From Propionibacteriales bacterium (GTDB lineage Bacteria > Actinomycetota > Actinomycetes > Propionibacteriales > Nocardioidaceae), in contig JAPLCB010000008.1 in NCBI GenBank assembly GCA_026392455.1, positions 1-64,000 on the forward strand: 64,000 nt of DNA. The letters run 5' to 3'. Made by a program: the position numbers and the translations under genes. The notes beneath the pieces were generated by a model. It saw only the letters and a list, made by a program, of their open reading frames with translations. It was not told the DNA's origin and did not search any database. Each line of letters begins with the position of its first letter. Position 1 is the stretch's first letter. Of the stretch, positions 1 to 8,401 are shown one piece after another.

Positions 1-70
1 TGTCCCAGACACTGGGACATCTCCGCCCGCTCGGCGTATCTGGCCGGGACATCTGCGCCCGCTCGGTACG
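1..70. repeat. Short inverted and direct repeats at the left edge
   Basis: Positions 1-8 (TGTCCCAG) and 12-19 (CTGGGACA) form a perfect 8-bp inverted repeat around a 3-nt centre. A 25-nt unit starting GGGACATCT at 14 recurs at 46 with a 32-bp period and few mismatches. No coding sequence was recognised here. It could be the edge of a repeat family or an operator extending left of the window. Confidence 0.4.
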
Positions 71-75
71 TCGAA

Positions 76-112
76 GCGCCGGGCCGGTCACCCCCAGTGA
101 CCAGCCCGGCGC
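76..112 (-). terminator. Hairpin after the chemoreceptor gene
   Basis: Arms at 76-91 and 97-112 (16 nt, one mismatch) enclose a 5-nt loop, 15 bp past the stop of the minus-strand chemoreceptor gene. No T-run follows, which is usual for GC-rich actinobacteria. It most likely ends the cheA-cheW-MCP transcript. Confidence 0.6.
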
Positions 113-126
113 TCGCGCCCCCCGTG

Positions 127-2892
127 TCAGACGGTGAACCGCCCGACCAGACCCTTGAGCTCGGCCGCCATGCCCGCGAGGTCGGTGGCCGACTGAAGGG
201 TGTTCTGGGCACCCTGGCGGGTGTCCTCGGCCGCGCTGGCGACCTGGGTGACGTCTTCGGCGATCCCGTTCGCGCCGGCCGCAGCTTCGGTGACGCTGCG
301 GGCGATCTCGTTCGTCGTCGCCGTCTGCTCCTCCACCGCGGAGGCGATGGTGGTCTGGATGTCGTTGATCCGGCCGATCACCTCGGAGATCTCCGCGATC
401 GCCGCCACCGCACCTTGGGTGTCGGACTGGATCGCCTCGATCTTCTGACCGATGTCCTCGGTCGCCCGAGCGGTCTCCTTGGCGAGCTCCTTGACCTCGT
501 TGGCGACCACCGCGAAGCCCTTGCCGGCGTCGCCGGCCCGAGCCGCCTCGATGGTGGCGTTGAGGGCGAGCAGGTTGGTCTGCTGGGCGATCGAGGTGAT
601 CACCTTGATGACCTGGCCGATCTCCGCGCTGGACTCACCCAGCGACGCGACGGTCCCCTGGGCCGAGCTCGCGACACTGACCGCCCCGGTGGCGACGGTG
701 GCCGCCTCGGTGGCGTTCTTCGCGATCTCCCGGATGCTCGCCGTCATCTCCTCGGCAGCGGTCGCCACCGTCTGGATGCTGGCCGAGACCTGGACCGAGG
801 CACCCGAGGCGCTGGCAGCCCGCTCGGAGGTGGCGGTGGCCCCGTCACCCATGCCCTGGGACAAGATGGTCAGCTGCTCGGACGCGACGGCCAGCGTGTC
901 GGCCGTCGTACCGATGTTCGTCATGCTGCCGCGCAGGTTTTCCAGCAACGAGCCGAGGCCCGCGGCCAGCTGGCCGATCGCGTCCGTCCCGGAGACCGGG
1001 ATCTCCCGGGTCAGGTCACCCTCGGCCGCGGCCCGCACGACCTCGAGGACCAGGTCCACCTTGCGGGACAGGTCGGCTGCGGCCTCGCGGTCGGCGCTCT
1101 CCTTGTCGATCCGCTCGATCGCCTGGCTGACCAGCCGACCCACGTTGCGCAGGGCGTCGAGCCGCTGCGCCGTCGGGTGCAGGGTCTCGGTGGCGAAGAA
1201 GTCCATCGTGCCGGTGACCTCGCCACCGACGACGATCGGGAAGCAGATTCCGGACTTCACACCGACCTGCTGGGCGACCGGCGCCCGCACGCAGTCGGTC
1301 ATCTCGCCGATGTCCTGGGTGAAGAACAGGTCGCCGGTCGCCCAGGCCCGGCCCGACAGGCCGACACCCTTCGCGAACGACGCCTCCAGGGTCACCTTCC
1401 GGAACTCCGGACCGGCGTCACCGGACTCCTGCACGAACTTCAGCTTGTTGTCGGCCTCGTCGATCTTCCAGAACGAGCCGTAGGCCCACCCGAAGTCGTT
1501 GCGCACCGTGTCCAGCGCCAGCTGGACGGCCTCGTCCACCGAGGTGGCCGAGGTCAGCGAGGAGAGCACGTTGTTGACGGCCGAGGTGTCGGCCGCGGCT
1601 TCGCGGTCCGCTGCCTCGCGGTGCAGCCGGTTGATCGTCTGGCTGACCAGCCGACCGACGTTCCGCAGCGAGTCGAGCCGCTGCTCGGACGGGTGCAGGG
1701 TCTCGGTGGCGAAGAAGTCCATCGTGCCCACGACCTCGCCGGCCACGGTGATCGGGAAGCAGATCCCGGACTTCACGCCGACCTGCTGGGCGACCGGCGC
1801 CCGCACGCAGTCGGTCATCTCGCCGATGTCCTGGGTGAAGAACAGGTCGCCCGTGGCCCAGGCCCGGCCCGACAGGCCGACACCCTTCGCGAACGACGCC
1901 TCCAGGGTCACCTTCCGGAACTCCGGACCGGCGTCGCCGGACTCCTGCACGAACTTCAGCTTGTTGTCGGCCTCGTCGATCTTCCAGAACGAGCCGTAGG
2001 CCCACCCGAAGTCGTTGCGCACCGTGTCCAGCGCCAGCTGGACGGCCTCGTCCACCGAGGTCGCTGCGGAGAGCGAGCCGAGCACGTTGTTCACCGCCGC
2101 GGTGTCCGCAGTCGCCTCGGCGACCCGGCGCTCACCGGCGAGACGCTCGGTCACGACCTCCCAGGTCGCCATCGCGCCGATGTAGGCACCGGAGTCGTCG
2201 CGGATCGCGGAGACCAGCAGGTCGAGGGTCTCCGGACCGACGCTGATGTTGGCGCGACGGGGCAGGTTGGCGTCGTCGACGAGGATCCCGCGCTGGTACG
2301 CCGGCGACTTGTGGAAGATGTCCAGGCTCGAGCCGACGACGTCCGCGGCCTTGACCGGGAGGTGGTCCTCCAACGCGGTCAAGGTCTCCAGGGACGCCGG
2401 GTTCATGTAGGTGATCACGAACTCGCGGTCGGCGAACATCATGTTCGTCGGGGAGTTCTCCATCATCGAGGTCACCCGGGCGACCTCGAGCTCGCTCTGG
2501 CGACGTGCGGTGACGTTCTCCCAGGTCATCGCGACCGAGGTGAGCGCGCCGTTGTCGGCGTACGACCCGACCAGGCTGTAGTCCAGGGTGGCCGCACCGA
2601 TGCTGACCGATCCGTGCCGCGGCAGGTCCTCGTGCACCAGGTCGGACCCGAAGATGTCCAGGCGGCTGCCGACGATCTGGTCCGGAGCGACCTCCAGCCA
2701 GTCGGCGAGCCCGCGCAGGCCGTCGACCGATGCCGGGTTCGCGTAGGTGATGACCCGGTCGGCGTCCGCGAGGACGACACAGGTCGGCAGGGTCTCGAGG
2801 ACGGCGGTCGGCGACAGCGCCGGCGTCTTCGGGGTGGTCTTGCGCCGGGCGTTGCCGTTGACGCCTGGTGCGGCGGTGTCGAGCTCGGTCAT
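127..2892 (-). CDS. Soluble methyl-accepting chemotaxis protein (2 PAS, 2 GAF)
   Basis: This 921-residue chemoreceptor has no signal peptide or membrane segment, so it should be cytoplasmic. In order it holds two PAS-like segments (about 30-135 and 136-250), two almost identical GAF segments (about 263-434 and 435-606), a short HAMP-like linker, and the long helical methyl-accepting signalling domain to the C-terminus. The signalling hairpin tip, with the classic [18 protein letters not shown] core, is near residue 765-790. It presumably signals to the CheA and CheW encoded just upstream; its ATG overlaps the cheW stop (ATGA), so the three are probably co-translated. The ligand is unknown. 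PAS and GAF domains commonly bind haem, flavin or small metabolites. Confidence 0.95.
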   Translation of the reverse strand: MTELDTAAPGVNGNARRKTTPKTPALSPTAVLETLPTCVVLADADRVITYANPASVDGLRGLADWLEVAPDQIVGSRLDIFGSDLVHEDLPRHGSVSIGAATLDYSLVGSYADNGALTSVAMTWENVTARRQSELEVARVTSMMENSPTNMMFADREFVITYMNPASLETLTALEDHLPVKAADVVGSSLDIFHKSPAYQRGILVDDANLPRRANISVGPETLDLLVSAIRDDSGAYIGAMATWEVVTERLAGERRVAEATADTAAVNNVLGSLSAATSVDEAVQLALDTVRNDFGWAYGSFWKIDEADNKLKFVQESGDAGPEFRKVTLEASFAKGVGLSGRAWATGDLFFTQDIGEMTDCVRAPVAQQVGVKSGICFPITVAGEVVGTMDFFATETLHPSEQRLDSLRNVGRLVSQTINRLHREAADREAAADTSAVNNVLSSLTSATSVDEAVQLALDTVRNDFGWAYGSFWKIDEADNKLKFVQESGDAGPEFRKVTLEASFAKGVGLSGRAWATGDLFFTQDIGEMTDCVRAPVAQQVGVKSGICFPIVVGGEVTGTMDFFATETLHPTAQRLDALRNVGRLVSQAIERIDKESADREAAADLSRKVDLVLEVVRAAAEGDLTREIPVSGTDAIGQLAAGLGSLLENLRGSMTNIGTTADTLAVASEQLTILSQGMGDGATATSERAASASGASVQVSASIQTVATAAEEMTASIREIAKNATEAATVATGAVSVASSAQGTVASLGESSAEIGQVIKVITSIAQQTNLLALNATIEAARAGDAGKGFAVVANEVKELAKETARATEDIGQKIEAIQSDTQGAVAAIAEISEVIGRINDIQTTIASAVEEQTATTNEIARSVTEAAAGANGIAEDVTQVASAAEDTRQGAQNTLQSATDLAGMAAELKGLVGRFTV
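1075..2106 (-). repeat. Tandem 516-bp duplication encoding twin GAF domains
   Basis: Two head-to-tail 516-bp units (172 codons each) inside the chemoreceptor gene encode residues about 263-434 and 435-606. A stretch of roughly 100 residues is identical between the copies, and the DNA differs at only a few, partly synonymous, positions. This indicates a recent duplication or continuing gene conversion. Confidence 0.9.
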
Positions 2893-3365
2893 GGGGTTCC
2901 TCCGGTGGTGGTTTCGAGCGCAACCGAGACATCGGCTGCACGGTCGGCGTCGAGCACCAGCAGGACCGCTTCGGGAAGCGCGAGCACTCCCGAGACGACG
3001 TCCTGCACGACCGACGGCACGTTGGCGGGTGCGGGCTCGAGCTCGAGTCCGCTTCGGGGTGAGGTGTCCACGGTGATCACGTCACCGATGTCGTCGACGA
3101 GGAGGCTGACCACCTCGCCGCGGCTGCGGACGATGACATTCATGGGCAGGGCGTCGTCGGCGCGGGCCGGGAGCCCCAGCCGGTAGCGCAGGTCCACGGC
3201 GGTGACGATCTGGCCGCGCAGGTTGATCAGGCCCTGGATCGCCTCCGGCGCCGACGGTACGACGGTGAGCTGCTGGTAGCGCAGGACCTCCTGCACGCTC
3301 GACACCGGTACGCCGAAGAAGAGGCCGTCCACCCAGAAGGTGCAGTACTGCGACTGGTGATCCAT
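2889..3365 (-). CDS. cheW: Chemotaxis coupling protein CheW
   Basis: A 158-residue single-domain CheW that links receptors to the CheA kinase. The fold is recognisable from [20 protein letters not shown] near the start, followed by the [20 protein letters not shown] segment. The chosen ATG at 3363-3365 overlaps the cheA stop (TGATG) and gives the standard CheW N-terminus; the open frame runs 38 codons further upstream, inside cheA. The stop overlaps the chemoreceptor start. Confidence 0.93.
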   Translation of the reverse strand: MDHQSQYCTFWVDGLFFGVPVSSVQEVLRYQQLTVVPSAPEAIQGLINLRGQIVTAVDLRYRLGLPARADDALPMNVIVRSRGEVVSLLVDDIGDVITVDTSPRSGLELEPAPANVPSVVQDVVSGVLALPEAVLLVLDADRAADVSVALETTTGGTP

Positions 3366-5608
3366 CAGGCACCCACTCCGGACAGGGCGACCACGGCATC
3401 GAGGTCGACGAGATCGGTGACCCGGTCCTGGATCACCGCGGAACCGAGGACCCCGGCCCGGCGGCCGACCTCGCTGCACACGACCGACGCCTCGACGACG
3501 TCGAGCACCCGGTCGATGACGATCCCGACCCGGCTGGTGCCGGACTCGTGGACGACGACCGAGACCTGGTCGTCCTCGCGGACGCTCTCGACGAGCCCGA
3601 TCGCTCCGGCCAACCGCACCAACGGAAGGATCCCGTCGCGGTACTGGACCGCCTCGGCGTTGCCGGACCGCTCGATCCGGTCGACCGAGAACTCCTCGAG
3701 CCGGGAGACCTCGCGCAGCGGCAACGCTGCCCGGCGGCCTCCGCCGACCTCGAGAACCAGGAGGGCGGTGCTGGACTCCTCCTCGGCAGTGCGGCTGTCC
3801 TGGGCGGACTTCGACTGCGTGACGGTCTGGGCGACGGCATGGGCGTGCGCGATCCCGGGGACGTCGAGGATCAGGGCGACGCGACCGTCGCCCATGATCG
3901 TCGCGCCGGCGTACGTCGGCAGCAGCTTGAGCTGGCGGCCGATCGGCTTGACCACGATCTCCTGGGTGTCGTGCACCTTGTCGACGCAGATCCCGAACCG
4001 CATGTCGTCGGCCTGGACGACCACGACGGTCAGCGCCTCGGCGTCCGGGCGCGGACGCCCGAGGACCTCGGCCATCGACACCAGCGGCAGCAGGTGCCCG
4101 CGCAGCCGCAGCAGCGGCGCTCCAGCCACGACCTCGACGCTGCGGGCCATGTCCTCGGCCTCGAGGCGGACCAGCTCGACGAGGTTCGCCTGCGGGATCG
4201 CGTAGGTCTCCTCGCCCTCGCCGATGACCAGCGCGGGGATGATCGCCAGGGTGAGCGGGATCCGGACCCGGCAGGTGGTGCCCTGACCGACCTGGCTCTG
4301 CATGTCGACGGTCCCGCCGATGCGTTCGATGTTGGTACGCACGACGTCCATCCCGACGCCGCGGCCGGACACGTTGGTCACCTCGGCCGCCGTGGAGAAA
4401 CCGGGCCGGAAGATCAGGTTGATCACCTCGCGGGTCTCCATCCGGGCGGCCTGGTCACGGGTGACCACTCCACGCTCGATGGCGAACCTCAGGATCGTGT
4501 CCGGGTCGATGCCCTTGCCGTCGTCACTGATCTCGACGACGACCTGACCACTCTCGTGGAAGGAGCGCAGCAGCAGCCGGCCTTGGGACGGCTTCCCGGC
4601 CGCGACCCGGTCAGCCGGGGTCTCGATGCCGTGGTCCAGCGCGTTGCGGACCAGGTGGGTCAGCGGTCCCTTGAGTGCCTCGAGCAGCGAGCGGTCGAGC
4701 TCGGTGTCGTGGCCCTCCATCTGCAGGTCGACCTCGCGGCCGAGCTGGAGAGCCAGGTCGCGGACGATCCGGGGCATCTTCGACCAGACCTGGCCGATCG
4801 GCTGCATCCGGGTCTTCATGATCCCCTCCTGCAGCTCGCTGGCCACCAGGTCGAGGCGCTGCACGGCACGGACGAGCTCGATGTCCTCGGCTGTCTCGGT
4901 GCGCTGGAGGACCTGGTTGCGGGTGAGCACCAGCTCCCCGACCAGCTGGACGAGACTGTCGAGCAGGTCGACGTCGACCCGGACCGAAGCGTCCACGACG
5001 GCCCGCTTGGCAGGCTCGTCGTCGTCGGCGACCACGTCGGCGACGAACTCGGGGAGAAGGTCCGGGACCGGCTCGAAGACCGGGGTGGGTGCGACCGGGA
5101 GCGCGACGACCTCAGCGACCTCAGCGACCGGCACCTCGACGACCTCGGCGACTTCAGCGACCGGCACCTCGGCTACCTCGGCCACCTCGACCGCCTCGAC
5201 GGGCTCGGCGGCGGTGGGGCCCTCCAGGGCCACCTTCAGCGCAGCGACCACCACGTCGACGTCCACGGCGGCGGCGGTGTCCTTGCCGGTCTCCTCGACG
5301 GAGCCGAGCAGCGCCCGGACCGTGTCGACCATGGTCAGCAGGGACTGCGCCACCGGCGGCGTGAGCTCCATCTCGCCGTCGCGAAGCCGCGACAGCAGGT
5401 TCTCACCGACGTGCGTCAGGGCCTCGAGACGGTTGAACGCCAAGAAGCCGCTGGTGCCCTTGATGGTGTGGATGGTGCGGAAGATGCTCGACAGCAGCTC
5501 CCGCGATCCGGGCGCTCGTTCGAGCTCGACCAGGTCCCGGTCGAGCTGATCCAAGTTCTCGTGGCTCTCCACCAGGAACTCGGCGATGATTTCGGCATCG
5601 TCGTCCAC
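3365..5608 (-). CDS. cheA: Chemotaxis histidine kinase CheA
   Basis: Histidine autokinase of the chemotaxis array, which phosphorylates response regulators not present in this window. The HPt domain carries the phospho-accepting His in IHTIKGTSGF (about residue 47). An acidic Val/Ala/Glu repeat linker (about 130-190) follows, then the dimerisation helices (about 206-265) and the ATPase domain (N box LVRNALDHG about 320, G boxes DDGKGID and GRGVGMD about 421). There are two CheW-like regulatory domains (from about 453 and about 609) rather than the usual one. The GTG at 5606-5608 is chosen because GAGGGAG sits just upstream, and because the ATG codons at 5641 and 5635 overlap the -10 element of the predicted sigma-28 promoter. 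No cheY, cheB or cheR is visible here. Confidence 0.93.
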   Translation of the reverse strand: MDDDAEIIAEFLVESHENLDQLDRDLVELERAPGSRELLSSIFRTIHTIKGTSGFLAFNRLEALTHVGENLLSRLRDGEMELTPPVAQSLLTMVDTVRALLGSVEETGKDTAAAVDVDVVVAALKVALEGPTAAEPVEAVEVAEVAEVPVAEVAEVVEVPVAEVAEVVALPVAPTPVFEPVPDLLPEFVADVVADDDEPAKRAVVDASVRVDVDLLDSLVQLVGELVLTRNQVLQRTETAEDIELVRAVQRLDLVASELQEGIMKTRMQPIGQVWSKMPRIVRDLALQLGREVDLQMEGHDTELDRSLLEALKGPLTHLVRNALDHGIETPADRVAAGKPSQGRLLLRSFHESGQVVVEISDDGKGIDPDTILRFAIERGVVTRDQAARMETREVINLIFRPGFSTAAEVTNVSGRGVGMDVVRTNIERIGGTVDMQSQVGQGTTCRVRIPLTLAIIPALVIGEGEETYAIPQANLVELVRLEAEDMARSVEVVAGAPLLRLRGHLLPLVSMAEVLGRPRPDAEALTVVVVQADDMRFGICVDKVHDTQEIVVKPIGRQLKLLPTYAGATIMGDGRVALILDVPGIAHAHAVAQTVTQSKSAQDSRTAEEESSTALLVLEVGGGRRAALPLREVSRLEEFSVDRIERSGNAEAVQYRDGILPLVRLAGAIGLVESVREDDQVSVVVHESGTSRVGIVIDRVLDVVEASVVCSEVGRRAGVLGSAVIQDRVTDLVDLDAVVALSGVGA

Positions 5609-5631
5609 TTTGTCTCCCTCTGACAGAGAGC

Positions 5632-5658
5632 CCATCGGCACTGTCCAGGGAGAGTTGA
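5632..5658 (-). promoter_or_regulatory. Predicted sigma-28 (FliA) promoter of cheA operon
   Basis: On the minus strand TCAA (5658-5655), exactly 15 nt, then GCCGATGG (5639-5632) matches the flagellar sigma-28 pattern (TAAA-N15-GCCGATAA in enterics). The same arrangement precedes fliC and flgN. Transcription should begin around 5626, about 18 nt before the GTG start. Confidence 0.7.
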
Positions 5659-5699
5659 GGGTTACCAGCCCGTTTAGGGACCTGTGGCCCGCTGCACGG

Positions 5700-6683
5700 T
5701 CAGCGGGCGAGCTGCTTCATCACCGAGCGGTACTGGGAGGCGGCACCGGCCGAGTTGGGGTGGGCCGGGATGGCGATCGCCGGGTCGTTGAGCGAGACCC
5801 CGCCGAGGCCCTCGACGTACCGGACGTTCGGCGGCTGGCAGACGTCGTGACCGTGCGAGTCCGCAAAGGTGTTCACGAACTCGGCGCCACCGCGGGCAGC
5901 AGCGCGCTTGACCATCGCGTTGAGCCGGCCGAAGGTGGCGTGCAGGTAGGCCATGTCCAGGTCGGTGATCGGCACGACCGGGTAGCACCCCTTCGCCGGG
6001 ATCCCGTCGAGGTAGTCGACCATCAGGACCCGGGCCCGCGGCGACCGCCGGTGGATCTCCTTCAGGGCGTTGACCAGCTTGATCTCCGACGCCCGGATCG
6101 ACTCGGCGAGCAGGTCCCGGCCGTTCTTGACGAAGCGCTGCTTGCAGCCACCGAGCGGGACGCCGGAACCCAGGAACGGGACACCGACCGGCAGCTGGAC
6201 ACCCTCGAAGGCATCCGTGTTGGTCCGGAGCAGGTTGATGCAGCTGACGGCAGCGGAGGCGAACCCGGCGTCGTTCCCGCCGATCCCGACGGTCACCAGG
6301 TCGGTGGTGCGGGTCAGCCGGTCGAACTGGGCCGGGTTGGTGCCCCCGGTCGGCAGACCGGTCTGCGGGGCGTAGAAGTCCCGGGTCGTCGCCGAGCCGC
6401 AGGTCGCGTCCCGGAAGGTCGTGACCCCGAGCGCCCGGGCCACCTGCTTGGGGTAGCTCACCATCGACTGGGCGCAGTCGATCGGCGCGTGCGTGGTGTC
6501 AGGCAGCCCCTGGGCATTGGCGATCACGACGTCGGCCGACCAGGAGTCGCCCAGCGCGACGTACTCCCGGTAGCGGGGCGTGGTGGCGGAGGCCGACGGG
6601 GTCTGACCTGCCGGGGCAGCAGGGGCGACCGGCGCCAGCAACGAGGCGATGACGGCAAACGACGCCAGGAGGCTTTCGAGCAC
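5700..6683 (-). CDS. Secreted SGNH-family hydrolase (GDSL-like esterase/lipase)
   Basis: A 327-residue protein with a hydrophobic, Ala-rich N-terminal signal sequence, so exported. The SGNH signatures are in order: nucleophile Ser47 in GDSWSA, the GGND block around 135-138, and the catalytic His308 in the IPAHPNS segment close to the C-terminus. Several Cys residues suggest disulfides. Such enzymes cleave acyl esters of lipids or acylated polysaccharide; the substrate cannot be told from sequence. The GTG start (6681-6683) has AGGGA about 8 nt upstream. It sits between csrA and cheA on the same strand but has no obvious motility role. Confidence 0.85.
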   Translation of the reverse strand: MLESLLASFAVIASLLAPVAPAAPAGQTPSASATTPRYREYVALGDSWSADVVIANAQGLPDTTHAPIDCAQSMVSYPKQVARALGVTTFRDATCGSATTRDFYAPQTGLPTGGTNPAQFDRLTRTTDLVTVGIGGNDAGFASAAVSCINLLRTNTDAFEGVQLPVGVPFLGSGVPLGGCKQRFVKNGRDLLAESIRASEIKLVNALKEIHRRSPRARVLMVDYLDGIPAKGCYPVVPITDLDMAYLHATFGRLNAMVKRAAARGGAEFVNTFADSHGHDVCQPPNVRYVEGLGGVSLNDPAIAIPAHPNSAGAASQYRSVMKQLAR

Positions 6684-6775
6684 GGTGGGATCCCTACGGG
6701 TGAGGACGACGGGTGCAGATTCTCGTGTCCAACGGCCCAGTGCCCCGGGAAGTCACGGCTCCGGTCAGGCCCGGA

Positions 6776-7024
6776 TCACGCTCCGGGCTGCTCCGGGCGC
6801 TTCTTGAGCGCTTCGCTGAGGGACGCGACCGCGTCCTCGCTCGGCGACGCTGCTTCCCGGTTGCTGGTCTCCAGCTGCTCCAGGAGCTCGGCGCGGTGGA
6901 CCGCGACGGAACGAGGCGCGTCGATCCCCACCCGAACGATGTCTCCACGGACCTCGAGGATGGTGACCGTGACGTCATCTCCGATGACGACGCTCTCGCC
7001 GACCTTGCGGCTCAGAACCAGCAT
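6776..7024 (-). CDS. csrA: Carbon storage regulator CsrA
   Basis: An 82-residue RNA-binding translational regulator. It starts MLVLSRKVGESVVIGDDVTV, the signature CsrA beta-strand, and continues with RVGIDAPRSVAVHRAE, which contains the conserved RNA-contacting Arg. The C-terminal extension is low-complexity. It lies downstream of fliW. In Bacillus, FliW sequesters CsrA until flagellin binds FliW, releasing CsrA to repress flagellin translation. The same gene pair here, beside flagellin and hook-filament junction genes, supports a similar circuit. Confidence 0.93.
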   Translation of the reverse strand: MLVLSRKVGESVVIGDDVTVTILEVRGDIVRVGIDAPRSVAVHRAELLEQLETSNREAASPSEDAVASLSEALKKRPEQPGA

Positions 7025-7100
7025 GGAGGAGAGGTTACGCGAACGAGCGGAGCAAAGTGCGAGCTTGCTCGTGTCTTGGCGTAGCGAGGAGCGTGGACGG

Positions 7101-7499
7101 TCACGCGACGAGGGGTGCCGCGATGGACAACGACGGGTCATCGAGGATGACCTGGCTCGCCCGCCTCGTCACGGTGTTGATCAGGACCGGCGCCATCAGG
7201 TTGGCGGTGGTGCTGTCCAGGGACGCGCCCGCGTTCAGGACGAGCAGCACGATGACGTCCTCCGCGGAGCCGATCTGCAGGTCGTCGACGACGTCGTCGG
7301 AGACCTCGGGAGCGTAGTCGGGGAAGAACGGCGCCGGCGGCATCACCAGGAACCGCAGCTCGGGGTCGTCCAACGACCGCAGCTGGCAGAGCATGCCGTC
7401 GTCGCTGAGCTGGACCAGGGCGAACCGGCTCTGGTCGGGGAACCCGGGCATCGGGTGCACCAGGTCGATCACGGGAAGGTCGATCATCGTGGCGGTCAT
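7101..7499 (-). CDS. fliW: Flagellar assembly factor FliW
   Basis: FliW binds flagellin and antagonises CsrA, coupling flagellin translation to secretion. The 132-residue protein contains the family pattern DLVHPMPGFPDQSRFALV near the N-terminus and the FFPDYAPEVSDD and VIVLLVLNAG segments. Two starts are possible. The ATG at 7509-7511 overlaps the flgL stop (TAATG). The ATG at 7497-7499 has GGAG six nt upstream and is preferred here. It is followed 76 nt later by csrA. Confidence 0.9.
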   Translation of the reverse strand: MTATMIDLPVIDLVHPMPGFPDQSRFALVQLSDDGMLCQLRSLDDPELRFLVMPPAPFFPDYAPEVSDDVVDDLQIGSAEDVIVLLVLNAGASLDSTTANLMAPVLINTVTRRASQVILDDPSLSIAAPLVA

Positions 7500-7510
7500 C
7501 GCAGACTCCA

Positions 7511-8401
7511 TTATCTCAAGAAGTCCAGAAGACTGGGCTGCATCACTTTGGCGGTGGCGGCCAGGGAGGCCTGGTACGCGACTTGCTGCATCTGGAGGTC
7601 CACGATCACCTTCGGTAGGTCGGCGTTCTCGACGTTGGAGAGCGAAGTACTGAGCTTGAGCTCGTTGTCGGAGGCGGCCTGGATCGCCGCTTCCACCCGG
7701 ATCTGCCGGGAGCCGACCTCGGTCTGGGTGGTGGTGATCCGGTCGCGGTCGGCGGTGAGCGCGGAGATGCTGGCGCTGATCCCCGCCTGGTCGCCGGCCC
7801 GCAGGGCGGTCGAGAGCGCATCGAGGTGGTCGAAGACCGAGCTGCCGGCGGAACCGAAGGCCTGCTGACCGTCGACGTCGACCCGGATCGTCGAGCCCTG
7901 CGAGATGGTCCGGTTCACCGCACCGGAGGTACCGACGAAGGTGCCGCTCGCGTCGTACGCGAACGCGCCGGCAGTGACGCCGCCGAAGACCGGTCGGCCC
8001 AGGTAGTTGGTGTTCGCCGTGTCGATCAGGCCGCCGCGGATCTGGTCGACCTCGGACGCGAGGGCTTCGCGTGCCGTCGGCCCCATCCCGCCCTGGTTGG
8101 CACCCTGCAGGGCGAGGTCCCGGGCCCGCATGACCTGGTCGTTCATGGTGGTCAGCGCCGAGTCGATCTGGCTCAGCCAGCCGTTGCCGTCGTTGGCGTT
8201 GCGGCCGTACTGCTTGACGTCGGCCATCGAGGACCGGATCCGCATCGCGGAGGTGGTGTCCGTCGGCGAGTCCGAGGGGCGGTTGAGCACCCGACCGGTC
8301 GACATCTGCTCCTGGAGCTTGGCGAGCCGGGACAACCCGGCCTGCAAGGACCCCACCGAGCGGTCGGTGAGCATGTGCTGCGTGACTCTCTGGATCGGCA
8401 T
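7511..8401 (-). CDS. flgL: Flagellar hook-filament junction protein FlgL
   Basis: A 296-residue hook-associated protein 3 that, with FlgK, joins hook to filament. The flagellin-like N-terminal coil (RVTQHMLTDRSVGSLQAGLSRL) and the C-terminal coil (about 250-296) are the parts that pack in the axial structure; the variable middle lies between. The start overlaps the flgK stop (TGATG), consistent with coupled translation. Confidence 0.93.
   Translation of the reverse strand: MPIQRVTQHMLTDRSVGSLQAGLSRLAKLQEQMSTGRVLNRPSDSPTDTTSAMRIRSSMADVKQYGRNANDGNGWLSQIDSALTTMNDQVMRARDLALQGANQGGMGPTAREALASEVDQIRGGLIDTANTNYLGRPVFGGVTAGAFAYDASGTFVGTSGAVNRTISQGSTIRVDVDGQQAFGSAGSSVFDHLDALSTALRAGDQAGISASISALTADRDRITTTQTEVGSRQIRVEAAIQAASDNELKLSTSLSNVENADLPKVIVDLQMQQVAYQASLAATAKVMQPSLLDFLR

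Noticed and set aside
97-3186. Long antisense open frame (over 1000 codons) opposite the chemoreceptor and cheW
   Set aside because: High GC removes stop codons from the opposite frames; the minus-strand PAS/GAF/MA and CheW domains explain the region.
3548-5623. 691-codon plus-strand frame opposite cheA
   Set aside because: His/Asp/Leu/Arg-biased translation typical of a shadow; cheA covers the segment with complete domains.
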